Shown: in pieces, positions 7,280 through 14,094 of the stretch
How positions within the stretch are numbered: position 1 is the first letter of the stretch
Layout: the number at the start of each line of letters is the position of its first letter
Source of the DNA: Clostridia bacterium
Lineage (GTDB): Bacteria > Bacillota > DULZ01
Direction of reading: 5' to 3'
Assembly (NCBI GenBank): GCA_012520135.1
Contig: JAAYOX010000007.1
Span: forward strand, 1-19,549
Length of the DNA stretch: 19,549 nucleotides
Position numbers and translations under genes: made by a program
Notes under the pieces: generated by a model
Databases searched by the model: none
What the model saw: the letters and a program-made list of their open reading frames with translations, nothing else
Told to the model about the DNA's origin: nothing

Positions 7280-8407
7280 ATGAATTATTGCCAAAAGGTA
7301 GTAATAGCCCTAATGGTGTGGTTAGTTAGCTGGTCAGGAAACAGTGCCTTGGTGCAGGCTGAGCCTAACTTATCCGCTGCCGGTTATCTTTTGTTAGAGT
7401 CGGCTACCGGCCAAGTTTTGACGGAAAAAAACGGTTATGAACAAAGACCGCCGGCAAGTACAACCAAAATCTTAACCTGTATTACCGCTCTGGATTTAGC
7501 TCATTTAGATGAGATAGCAACTGTCACTATTAATGCAGACCGGGTGGGAGATGCTTCTATCTATTTAACTGCCGGTGAAAAGTTCACCTTGGAGAGTCTC
7601 CTTCAAGGAGCTCTGATTAAATCCGGAAATGATGCTACGGTGGCCATTGCGGAACAAGTAGCCGGTGATGAGCGATTATTTATGGATCTGGCCAACCGGA
7701 AAGCTCGCACTTTAGGTGCAGTCCGGACGGAGTTTTATAATCCCCATGGCTTACCCCATCCAAAACATGTAACTACAGCCTATGATTTAGCCTTGATTGC
7801 CAATTACGCCATGGGAAATCCTGTCTTTGCGGAAATGGTAAATACTAGAGAAACCAGTATTTCTTCATTAAATTCTCGCCGGAAAGTAAATCTGAAAAAC
7901 ACCAATAAGCTCTTGTGGAATGACCCCCGGATTATAGGAGTGAAAACAGGAACCACCGATCGGGCAGGCAAATGTCTCGTCACTGCTGCAGAACATGAAG
8001 GGCGAATTTTGATTGGTGTCGTGTTGAAAAGTGGAGACCGTTTTGGGGATTCCCAACGTCTGTTGGATTGGGGATTCCAGCAGTTTTGCCTACAGGGATT
8101 ACCGGAAACAGCCCAATGCATGGTACTTGATGTGAAACACGGGACCCCAACCTGTATCACTGTGAGACCTGCCTACCAACCGGTTTGGTCCCTGCCTGAG
8201 GGTACGGAAATTTCCATCGACTTGGAATTACCGGCATCACTTGTTGCGCCCATCAGGCAAGGTGAGACCGTGGGTAAGATTATAGTGATGACAAAGGGAG
8301 AATTATTGGAAGAGGTGCCATTAATAGCTGGGGAAAAGGTTGAAAGGGTTAGATTCAGTATCTTGGGTTTAATAACCAGGGGCCTATTCCTAGCTTCAGA
8401 CTGTTGA
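7280..8407 (+). CDS. D-alanyl-D-alanine carboxypeptidase (DacF/DacB-type, S11 family)
   Basis: 375 residues, a secreted low-molecular-weight penicillin-binding protein that trims the terminal D-Ala of peptidoglycan stem peptides. A signal peptide ends near VQA-E (about residue 27). Catalytic motifs are S60-T-T-K63 (SxxK), S115-G-N117 (SxN) and K222-T-G224 (KTG). A C-terminal beta-rich domain follows (about 280-350). The gene follows ylxY with its own AAGGAAAG ribosome binding site and a possible sigma-E-like promoter, so a spore-cortex role is plausible but unproven. The last residues (GLFLASDC) and the TGA stop (8405-8407) run into the end of a dispersed repeat that starts at 8397, so the C-terminus may have been rewritten by that insertion. 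Confidence 0.93.
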   Translation: MNYCQKVVIALMVWLVSWSGNSALVQAEPNLSAAGYLLLESATGQVLTEKNGYEQRPPASTTKILTCITALDLAHLDEIATVTINADRVGDASIYLTAGEKFTLESLLQGALIKSGNDATVAIAEQVAGDERLFMDLANRKARTLGAVRTEFYNPHGLPHPKHVTTAYDLALIANYAMGNPVFAEMVNTRETSISSLNSRRKVNLKNTNKLLWNDPRIIGVKTGTTDRAGKCLVTAAEHEGRILIGVVLKSGDRFGDSQRLLDWGFQQFCLQGLPETAQCMVLDVKHGTPTCITVRPAYQPVWSLPEGTEISIDLELPASLVAPIRQGETVGKIIVMTKGELLEEVPLIAGEKVERVRFSILGLITRGLFLASDC

Positions 8408-8736
8408 CTAAGTATCATTTTCGTTAGACCGCGTAAGACCGGTAATGTCTGCAAAACTCAAGCGGAGCCCCTGCGCCGTTACCGGCACCAAGCTGCCGGT
8501 AGTTGTGGGAATAACGCCGCTCAGCAAAACATTACAGCTATTCGCTCTTTGTCCACAAGCAGAGTACGGTTGTCCATGCTTTAAAACTGTAGACAAAGGC
8601 AAAATTGATGTTGATCAGTGGGCTGAAACGGAGCCAAAATCAAAAGAGCGAAGGCGATTGAGCTTATTCCCAAACCGGGCTTCAACTTTCGCCCCCGATT
8701 AACATCGATTTGGCTAAAAGTAGCTAGCCAACAACC
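8397..8736 (-). repeat. Dispersed MITE-like repeat, copy B (340 bp, possibly two nested units)
   Basis: Homologous to 18086-18301 in opposite orientation. The + strand left end CAGACTGTTGAC (8397-8408) is identical to the end of copy A read on the minus strand. Shared blocks include a 21-bp exact match (8634-8654 with 18230-18250) and CCCAAACCGGGC (8669-8680). Inner inverted repeats are 8602-8616 and 8695-8710. It lacks the hairpin-rich ~65-bp core of copy A and carries an extra ~180 bp on the left. That part has a perfect 8-bp hairpin (TACCGGCA/TGCCGGTA, 8480-8501), and a second left-end-like sequence starts near 8585. This suggests two adjacent or nested elements. The right end abuts the terminator at 8737. 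No convincing gene lies in 8408-8841. Confidence 0.72.
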
Positions 8737-8762
8737 ACTAGGAACATGTTCCTAGTTTTTTT
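8737..8762 (+). terminator. Rho-independent terminator after the carboxypeptidase/repeat
   Basis: ACTAGGAA (8737-8744), loop CATG, TTCCTAGT (8749-8756), then a run of seven T ending at 8762. A diverged copy of this hairpin (CCAGGGGCCTATTCCTAG, 13 of 18 positions identical) lies just left of the repeat inside the carboxypeptidase gene. Confidence 0.85.
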
Positions 8763-8841
8763 ACGACAAAGCTTGTAGAATTAAGGAGGATTTTGGCAGG
8801 GCAAGCAGAATAAAGAGTCTGCAAGTGAGGAGGATTATTGC

Positions 8842-10107
8842 ATGTATGAAAAACATAGGTTGTCTAATGGTGTTAGGGTAGTAGCCGAAAGGATTCCATA
8901 TGCTTATTCCGCTGTCATTGGGATTTGGGTAAGAACCGGCTCTCGTTTTGAACAAGAAGGCAACCGGGGAGTTTCCCATTTCATAGAACATCTATTTTTT
9001 AAGGGGACTACTAATCGAAATGCAAAACAGATTGCCGAAGAACTGGAAGCTTTAGGCGGTGCCTTAAACGCTTTTACTGCCAAAGAATATACTTGTTTTT
9101 ATGCAAAGGTTTTGGCCGAACACTTGCCGGTGGCCATGGACTTATTAAGCGATATGTTTTTTAATTCTTTGTTTGCGGAAGCAGATATCGAGAAAGAACG
9201 GAACGTAATATTGGAAGAAATAAAAATGTATGAGGATACCCCGGATGAGTTGATTCATGATTTATTTGCGGCAAATGTTTGGCAGACCCATCCTCTCGGC
9301 TATCCTATTTTAGGCTCGGCAGAATCCGTTAGTGCTATTGATAGAAAGGCTATCTTAGATTATTATCACCAACGTTATACCCCGGAAAATGTAGTTATCT
9401 CCATAGCCGGAAATATTGATTATCAACAAGTCTTTTCCAGCTTGGAGAAAATTTTTGGCCATTGGTCTTCGGACAGTAAGAATAAAAACCGGCAAGAGCC
9501 TCCCGTTCCCAGGTCGGGAGAGGTTTATTATCATAAAGATACGGAACAGGTACATCTTTGTTTGGGAACCCCCAGCATCTCCCAGGAGGATGAACGCATT
9601 TATGCAATGATCGTCCTGAACAGTATTATCGGTGGAGGTCTTAGTTCTCGCCTGTTTCAGGAGATCAGGGAGGAGCGGGGACTGGTTTATTCCATCTATT
9701 CCTACCACTCCTCATATATAGATGCAGGTCTGTTTTCCATTTACGCAGGAACCGGTATAAATAACACTAAAGAAGTAGTCCGGTTGGTGCTAAAGGAATT
9801 AAGCCAGATTCGGGATAAAGGTATTACTGAAGATGAACTGGTCAGAGTGAGGGAGCAAATTAAAGGTAGCATTTTGCTTTCTATGGAGAGTATTAGCAAT
9901 CGAATGAGTCGTTTGGGGCGAAGTGAGGTCTGTTACAATCGCGTTATTACTTCTGACGAGATTGTAGCAGGTGTGTCTAAAGTCTCATTGCAAGAGATTC
10001 AATTGCTGGCAAAAACTCTTTTTCAAAAGGGCAATCTAAGCTTGACTGCCATCGGTCCTAAAGGATTGGCACTGGATTTACCGCAACTGATGACGGAAAC
10101 CATGTAA
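8842..10107 (+). CDS. mlpA: M16-family zinc protease (MlpA/YmxG type)
   Basis: 421 residues, processing-peptidase-like, with two M16 domains of about 200 residues. The inverted zinc motif H46-F-I-E49-H50 is complete, and the distal zinc ligand is E126, exactly 76 residues after H50 (NVILEEIKMYEDTPDE). The C-terminal domain carries the YSIYSYHSSYIDAGLF segment typical of the family and probably binds substrate. No signal peptide is visible, so a cytoplasmic peptidase is likely. B. subtilis has its homologue mlpA (ymxG) at the same position after ylxY. The ATG follows GAGGAGGA at normal spacing. dut follows 17 bases later with its own ribosome binding site. Confidence 0.94.
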   Translation: MYEKHRLSNGVRVVAERIPYAYSAVIGIWVRTGSRFEQEGNRGVSHFIEHLFFKGTTNRNAKQIAEELEALGGALNAFTAKEYTCFYAKVLAEHLPVAMDLLSDMFFNSLFAEADIEKERNVILEEIKMYEDTPDELIHDLFAANVWQTHPLGYPILGSAESVSAIDRKAILDYYHQRYTPENVVISIAGNIDYQQVFSSLEKIFGHWSSDSKNKNRQEPPVPRSGEVYYHKDTEQVHLCLGTPSISQEDERIYAMIVLNSIIGGGLSSRLFQEIREERGLVYSIYSYHSSYIDAGLFSIYAGTGINNTKEVVRLVLKELSQIRDKGITEDELVRVREQIKGSILLSMESISNRMSRLGRSEVCYNRVITSDEIVAGVSKVSLQEIQLLAKTLFQKGNLSLTAIGPKGLALDLPQLMTETM

Positions 10108-10124
10108 TAAGGAGAGGAAACAAG

Positions 10125-10577
10125 TTGGGCAGACGGTTTGAAGTTGTCAACCGGTATCGTGATGCCGGGATTAATCTACCTAGGCGAAAGACTAAGTGGA
10201 GTGCAGGATATGACCTTGAATCCGCAACTTCAGTTACTATAAAAGCAGGGGAACTGGCAGTGCTTCCCACCGGTTTAAAAGCCTATATGGAGCAGGATGA
10301 AGTGTTGATGGTCTTTATTCGGAGCAGTCTGGCTGTAAAACAGGGTCTGGTGTTGGCTAATGGAACAGGTATTATCGACGCAGACTATGTGGATAATCCT
10401 GACAATGAAGGGCATATTCAATTGGCAGTTCGTAACCTTTCTTCCGCTCCTGTAACTATCGATAAAGGACAAGCAATCGCCCAGGGGATTTTTGTAAATT
10501 ATTTGTTAACGGAAGATGATGAGGTTGGAGAGGAACGACTGGGGGGATTTGGTAGTACAGATCAAAACAAAAAATGA
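10125..10577 (+). CDS. dut: dUTP diphosphatase
   Basis: 150 residues, trimeric all-beta dUTPase that hydrolyses dUTP to dUMP and pyrophosphate. All five motifs are visible: motif 1 SAGYDLES (about 26-33), motif 2 RSSLAVKQGL, motif 3 GIIDADYVDNPDNEG with the catalytic aspartate, motif 4 GQAIAQGIF, and the flexible C-terminal motif 5 RLGGFGST. Start is TTG 10125, seven bases after AAGGAGAGG (10109-10117). It is followed by its own terminator. Confidence 0.95.
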   Translation: MGRRFEVVNRYRDAGINLPRRKTKWSAGYDLESATSVTIKAGELAVLPTGLKAYMEQDEVLMVFIRSSLAVKQGLVLANGTGIIDADYVDNPDNEGHIQLAVRNLSSAPVTIDKGQAIAQGIFVNYLLTEDDEVGEERLGGFGSTDQNKK

Positions 10578-10588
10578 TAGCTGGATTG

Positions 10589-10613
10589 ACTCCGGGTAAG
10601 TTCCGGAGTTTTT
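10589..10613 (+). terminator. Rho-independent terminator after dut
   Basis: Stem ACTCCGG (10589-10595) and CCGGAGT (10603-10609), loop GTAAGTT, then TTTTT. A sigma-E-like -35 box begins at 10614, the next base. Confidence 0.85.
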
Positions 10614-10642
10614 GCATATTCGGGACAAACCTGGCATAAATT
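10614..10642 (+). promoter_or_regulatory. Sigma-E-like promoter of the membrane protein-ymxH pair
   Basis: GCATATT (10614-10620), a 14-base spacer and CATAAATT (10635-10642). Against KMATATT-N14-CATACAWT only one -10 position differs. The arrangement, starting directly after a terminator T-tract, is the same as at 6403. Confidence 0.65.
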
Positions 10643-10663
10643 GGTACGGGGGGTGACCGGTAA

Positions 10664-11005
10664 ATGCTGGGTAAAATACTGCTGGTATTGATGATTGCTG
10701 TGGCGGTAGGTTTGTCGGTGTGGCAGCGGATTATGCTATTGAAAAAGAGGAATGTCTTGGATCAGGTTCCCGATGCACCCATTAGCTCCTTTATGTCGGA
10801 AGCATTGGCACAACTGGTGGGAGTAGCCGGGGGAATATACCTGTCCCTGATTATGTTGATTTCCTTTCTGGAACTGGAAATTCCACATAGAATTACGGTT
10901 GCCGGATTGAGTATGCAGCCCCTAGCCTTTCTGGCCTTGGCTTTAGCGGTATTACAGCCTATCATCAAACAGCTGTTAGTTCGAATTAGGAAAGGAAATT
11001 GGTAG
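10664..11005 (+). CDS. Small membrane protein of unknown function, 113 aa
   Basis: Family not recognised. The protein has three hydrophobic segments: about 3-20 (GKILLVLMIAVAVGLSVW), 51-69 (LVGVAGGIYLSLIMLISFL) and 85-102 (PLAFLALALAVLQPIIKQ). A basic loop with KKRN follows the first. It ends in a basic tail, LLVRIRKGNW. No catalytic motif is visible. The ATG follows GGGGGGTGA and precedes ymxH by 12 bases, so the two are probably one operon under the sigma-E-like promoter at 10614. A sporulation-related membrane role is inference from that context. Confidence 0.82.
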   Translation: MLGKILLVLMIAVAVGLSVWQRIMLLKKRNVLDQVPDAPISSFMSEALAQLVGVAGGIYLSLIMLISFLELEIPHRITVAGLSMQPLAFLALALAVLQPIIKQLLVRIRKGNW

Positions 11006-11017
11006 AGGTGAAACTTG

Positions 11018-11281
11018 ATGAAGTTGAGTGAATTTGTGGGAAAAGAGATTGTTAATCTGTTTGACGGAGCTCGCCTTGGCACGGTAAATGAATCTGACCT
11101 AATTATTGATGCAGCCACCGGATATGTAGAGTCTATTGTTGTACCGGGACGGGGGGCCATGATAGGCTGGAAAACAAGAAATAATCCGTTGGTCATACCT
11201 TGGCAGGCAGTACGCAAAATTGGAAGCCAGATTATTGTTGTTGATTTAGAATTAGGGGGCCGGCGCCAATTTAATCTATAA
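11018..11281 (+). CDS. ymxH: YlmC/YmxH-family sporulation protein (PRC-barrel-like)
   Basis: 87 residues from ATG 11018. A TTG three bases upstream is an equally possible start, both served by GAGGTGA at 11005-11011. The sequence MKLSEFVGKEIVNLFDGARLGTV is characteristic of the YlmC/YmxH family, which has a PRC-barrel fold. The remainder shows the expected strand pattern (VESIVVPG, IPWQAVRKIGSQIIVVD). Family members are found in spore-formers and their biochemical role is unknown. B. subtilis ymxH also lies between mlpA and spoVFA. The -35 box of the lysine riboswitch promoter starts five bases after the stop. Confidence 0.9.
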   Translation: MKLSEFVGKEIVNLFDGARLGTVNESDLIIDAATGYVESIVVPGRGAMIGWKTRNNPLVIPWQAVRKIGSQIIVVDLELGGRRQFNL

Positions 11282-11285
11282 TGAG

Positions 11286-11314
11286 TTGACAAACCTGCCC
11301 GGACATGCTAAAGT
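11286..11314 (+). promoter_or_regulatory. Sigma-A promoter for the lysine riboswitch and dapB
   Basis: TTGACA (11286-11291), a 17-base spacer, extended -10 TGC and TAAAGT (11309-11314). Transcription should start near 11321. Confidence 0.8.
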
Positions 11315-11352
11315 AGTAAAAAAATTGATAGGATGCCTCATCTTGATAATGA

Positions 11353-11529
11353 TGAGGTAGAGGCGCGGAGCGTCAATAGTAGTATCAGGAACCCGGAAGG
11401 AATGATCTGATCCGAAAGGGGCCTCCGCCGAAGTGCCAGGCTGCCGACAGCCTGGTGCTGGGCCTGCATTGAATAAGTGCAGGACTGTCACCGGAAGATG
11501 ACCTGGTTTTCCGGTGGAGTACTATCTCA
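11353..11529 (+). ncRNA. Lysine riboswitch aptamer (L box)
   Basis: The region holds the conserved L-box elements in order. P1 is TGAGGTAG (11353-11360) with CTATCTCA (11522-11529). The loop-E part AGAGGCGCG and AGTA follow, then GCCGAAG (11427-11433). P3 is CCAGGCTG/CAGCCTGG around CCGA (11436-11455). P4 is CCTGCA/TGCAGG closing TTGAATAAG (11463-11483). The conserved ACTGTCA follows, and P5 is CACCGGAA/TTCCGGTG (11489-11516). Lysine binding stabilises P1 and favours termination upstream of dapB. Confidence 0.95.
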
Positions 11530-11560
11530 GAACAGGATGGGCGGGCTGTGACCGTATTTT

Positions 11561-11592
11561 AGGCTTGGACGACGCACATCCAGGCTTTTTTT
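11561..11592 (+). terminator. Riboswitch expression-platform terminator
   Basis: AGGCTTGGA (11561-11569) pairs with TCCAGGCTT (11579-11587), including two G-U pairs, and is followed by a seven-T run to 11592. A competing pairing is possible between GGATGGGCG (11535-11543) and CGCACATCC (11573-11581). It would use up the 3' arm and could act as antiterminator. From the terminator to the dapB start I see only the ribosome binding site. Confidence 0.82.
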
Positions 11593-11667
11593 GTTTGGAA
11601 ATTCATTTTAACAGTACTTCCTCGGTATATTATGGGCATGGGCAGTCAGACTGAAGGAGTGAATAAG

Positions 11668-12474
11668 GTGGAAAGCAACAATGGAATTAAAGTGGTTGTA
11701 ACCGGGGCCTGCGGTAAAGTAGGAAGAGAAATGGTTAAAGCTGTGGTGGATGCTCCTGATATGGAGCTGGTTGGTGCTGTTGATCGGTTGCGTTTACGAG
11801 AAGATATTGGTGAAGTATTGGGTCTTGGGAAACAACAGGTGTTGGTTACAGATTCCCTTGAGGAAGTTCTAGTCAGAAAACCAGATGTAATCATTGATTT
11901 TACCAATGCCCGTGCTGCTTTTCAGCATATTACTACGGCGGTTAAACATGGGGTATCTGTGGTATCAGGTTCTACCGGCTTATCAAACCAGGAATTAGAA
12001 CAGATCTATATGCTTTGTGAGAAAAACCAAATTGGTGCGGTAATTGCCCCTAACTTTGCTTTGGGAGCAGTGCTGATGTTTCGCTTAAGCCAGGAAGTGG
12101 CCAAATGGTTTGATCAAGCGGAAATAATTGAACTTCATAACGATCGTAAGCTGGATGCGCCCTCCGGTACGGCTTTGCGAACCGCTTCATTAATTCAAGA
12201 ACAATGGAAAAATATAGACAGGTCAGAGGATAGCTTGAACACATCCAACGTGGCGGCCAGAGGTGACCAAGCCCATGGATTATCAATCCATAGTGTCCGC
12301 CTTCCTGGGCTGGTGGCTCATCAGGAAGTTATATTTGGTGGCTTTGGACAAACTCTTACTATCAGGCATGATTCTTTTACAAGAGAATCATTTGTACCCG
12401 GAGTAATGTTATCAGTAAGAAAAGTGAAATCTTTGAAAGGAGTGGTATTTGGGCTGGAGAACCTAATCTTTTAA
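11668..12474 (+). CDS. dapB: 4-hydroxy-tetrahydrodipicolinate reductase
   Basis: 268 residues from GTG 11668, normal for DapB. It reduces HTPA to tetrahydrodipicolinate with NAD(P)H in the diaminopimelate/lysine pathway. The N-terminal Rossmann motif is VTGACGKVGREM (G13, G16, G19), followed by IIDFTNARAAF, SGSTGL and APNFALGAV. The substrate-binding/catalytic motif is ELHNDRKLDAPSGTA with H157 and K161. The second His of the usual HH pair is Asn158. The frame stays open to an ATG at 11632. GTG 11668 is chosen because GAAGGAG (11653-11659) is eight bases upstream. A lysine riboswitch controls it. No clear terminator separates it from dpaA. Confidence 0.95.
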   Translation: MESNNGIKVVVTGACGKVGREMVKAVVDAPDMELVGAVDRLRLREDIGEVLGLGKQQVLVTDSLEEVLVRKPDVIIDFTNARAAFQHITTAVKHGVSVVSGSTGLSNQELEQIYMLCEKNQIGAVIAPNFALGAVLMFRLSQEVAKWFDQAEIIELHNDRKLDAPSGTALRTASLIQEQWKNIDRSEDSLNTSNVAARGDQAHGLSIHSVRLPGLVAHQEVIFGGFGQTLTIRHDSFTRESFVPGVMLSVRKVKSLKGVVFGLENLIF

Positions 12475-12490
12475 CAGGCTACTAAAAGGA

Positions 12491-12517
12491 ACCTCATTTC
12501 CCTGGCCTCATATATTA
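12491..12517 (+). promoter_or_regulatory. Sigma-K-like promoter of the dipicolinate operon
   Basis: AC at 12491-12492, a 16-base spacer and CATATATTA (12509-12517), which fits the sigma-K pattern AC-N16/17-CATAnnnTA. Transcription would begin near 12524, about 28 bases before the dpaA GTG. The homologous spoVF operon of B. subtilis is transcribed by sigma-K, which supports the call. Confidence 0.6.
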
Positions 12518-12551
12518 TTAATAGTCCATCAGAGGTCAGGAGGGGTATGTT

Positions 12552-13463
12552 GTGAATCGATTATTAACTGGACGAAGGATAGGAATCATCGGTGGCGATA
12601 AACGGGAATTAGTCTTGATGGAAGAACTGCATCGTCTAGGAGCAGATGTGATGGTGACAGGCTATGAACAGCTTACCCAATTGCCCGGTGGGTTAGCCCA
12701 TTGGGATTTGAGGGAGAATCTCACCAGGGCTGAAGGAGTTATCCTGCCAATGCCCGGCACTGACGAGCAAGGAAAAGTAAAGGCGGATTTTGCCAACCGT
12801 CCATTGGTTTTGCAGCCGGAAGACTTTGCTCTGTTGAGCCCGGGTACTCCGTTGTTGGTGGGTATAGCCGGTCGGTATTTAAAAGACCAATCGTCACACC
12901 AAGGATTGAAGCTGATTGAAACCGCCGAACTGGATGAGATTGCAGTCTATAACTCCATTCCTACCGCTGAAGGGGCAATTGCAATCGCAATACAGGAAAC
13001 ATCAATTACCCTGCATGGAGCCCAAATGCTTATCGTTGGGTTTGGGAGAATTGGAATGACATTGGCCCGAATGTTGAAAGGAATTGGAGCTCATGTAGCT
13101 GTTGTGGCACGGAAGACAGTTGATTTAGCCAGAGCTGAAGAACAAGGTTATCTGGCTTTTGATTATCAAACTGTTTTTCCGGTTCTCAGTCAGATAGACG
13201 TGGTATTTAATACTGTTCCTTATCCGGTAATAAGGGAAGAATACCTAAAAAGATTGAAATCAGATACAATATTAATTGAGTTGGCCTCGTCTCCCGGTGG
13301 ATTTGATCTTGCCGGGGCGGAACGCTTAGGTTTAAAAGTCATCAAGGCCATGGGACTACCGGGAAAAACGGCACCCTTAACTGCCGGCAAGATATTGAGT
13401 CGGGTCTATCCTAAACTCTTGCTACAGCATTGGGAGCAGGGAGAAAGTAAGGAGGGATCCTAA
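12552..13463 (+). CDS. dpaA: Dipicolinate synthase subunit A
   Basis: 303 residues, SpoVFA family. With DpaB it makes dipicolinic acid from the dihydrodipicolinate-pathway intermediate in the mother cell, for storage in the spore core. The N-terminus IGIIGGDKRELVLMEELHRLGADV is the family signature. A second Rossmann motif, LIVGFGRIGMTLARMLKGIGAHV, lies at about 158-180 and resembles NAD(P)-binding 2-hydroxyacid dehydrogenases. Other marks are DLRENLTRAEGVILPMPG and VYNSIPTAEGAIAIAIQ. GTG start six bases after AGGAGGGG (12538-12545); upstream ATG frames stop at once. Its TAA overlaps the dpaB ATG. Confidence 0.95.
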   Translation: MNRLLTGRRIGIIGGDKRELVLMEELHRLGADVMVTGYEQLTQLPGGLAHWDLRENLTRAEGVILPMPGTDEQGKVKADFANRPLVLQPEDFALLSPGTPLLVGIAGRYLKDQSSHQGLKLIETAELDEIAVYNSIPTAEGAIAIAIQETSITLHGAQMLIVGFGRIGMTLARMLKGIGAHVAVVARKTVDLARAEEQGYLAFDYQTVFPVLSQIDVVFNTVPYPVIREEYLKRLKSDTILIELASSPGGFDLAGAERLGLKVIKAMGLPGKTAPLTAGKILSRVYPKLLLQHWEQGESKEGS

Positions 13464-14050
13464 TGGAGTTGGCAGGCGTAAAGGTTGGGTTGGCTGTTAC
13501 CGGATCTCATTGTACGTTGGCCACTGTATTTAAAGAAGTTGAAAAATTGGTGGCAGAAGGAGTCGAGTTCTATCCTATAGTCAGTGACAATGTAGCAGGA
13601 ACGGATACCCGGTTCGGCTTGGCGAATGAATGGCTGGCTCAGTTGAGGGAAATCACCGGCAAACCAATTATTGCTTCAATTTCCGACGCGGAGCCTATTG
13701 GTCCTAAAAGTTGGTTGGATTTGATTTTGGTGGCCCCTTGTACAGGGAATACACTGGCCAAACTGGCCAATGGGATTACAGATGGGACTGTACTTATGGC
13801 TGTCAAAGCCCATTTAAGAAACCAAAAACCGGTGGTAATTGCCATCTCAACTAATGACGGACTGGGTATGAATGCTAAAAACTTGGGTTTACTGTTGAAT
13901 ACTAAGAACATCTATTTTGTTCCTTTCGGTCAAGATGCTCCGGAAACGAAGCAGCAATCCCTGGTAGCCCATATGGATCGAATTAAGGATACCCTGATCC
14001 AGGCATTACGAGGCAAACAGCTTCAGCCGGTACTGGTAGAACATAAATAG
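13463..14050 (+). CDS. dpaB: Dipicolinate synthase subunit B (flavoprotein-like)
   Basis: 195 residues, SpoVFB family, with the fold of HFCD flavoproteins. The start KVGLAVTGSHCTLATVFKEVEKL resembles the flavin-binding first strand and loop. Further marks are DLILVAPCTGNTLAKLANGITDG, typical of flavoprotein subunits, and PVVIAISTNDGLGMNAKNLGLLL. It partners DpaA to form dipicolinate synthase. The ATG overlaps the dpaA TAA (taATG), so the subunits are translationally coupled and probably made in fixed ratio. Confidence 0.95.
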   Translation: MELAGVKVGLAVTGSHCTLATVFKEVEKLVAEGVEFYPIVSDNVAGTDTRFGLANEWLAQLREITGKPIIASISDAEPIGPKSWLDLILVAPCTGNTLAKLANGITDGTVLMAVKAHLRNQKPVVIAISTNDGLGMNAKNLGLLLNTKNIYFVPFGQDAPETKQQSLVAHMDRIKDTLIQALRGKQLQPVLVEHK

Positions 14051-14094
14051 TTTCGCATACTAACCTTAGCGGGTTATGATAGGAGGTATATATT

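Noticed and set aside
8445..8702. 85-codon open frame in the intergenic region after the carboxypeptidase gene
   Set aside because: No ribosome binding site before its ATG, composition unlike the neighbouring genes, and its 3' half is the dispersed repeat shared with 18086-18301.
8783..8813. AAGGAGGA followed by a six-codon TTG...TAA frame upstream of the M16 protease gene
   Set aside because: Only about three bases separate the Shine-Dalgarno match from the TTG, too close for normal initiation. It may be a remnant of a lost start, but nothing supports a gene.
10762..11292. 176-codon open frame on the minus strand
   Set aside because: Antisense to the membrane protein and ymxH genes, which have better starts and ribosome binding sites.
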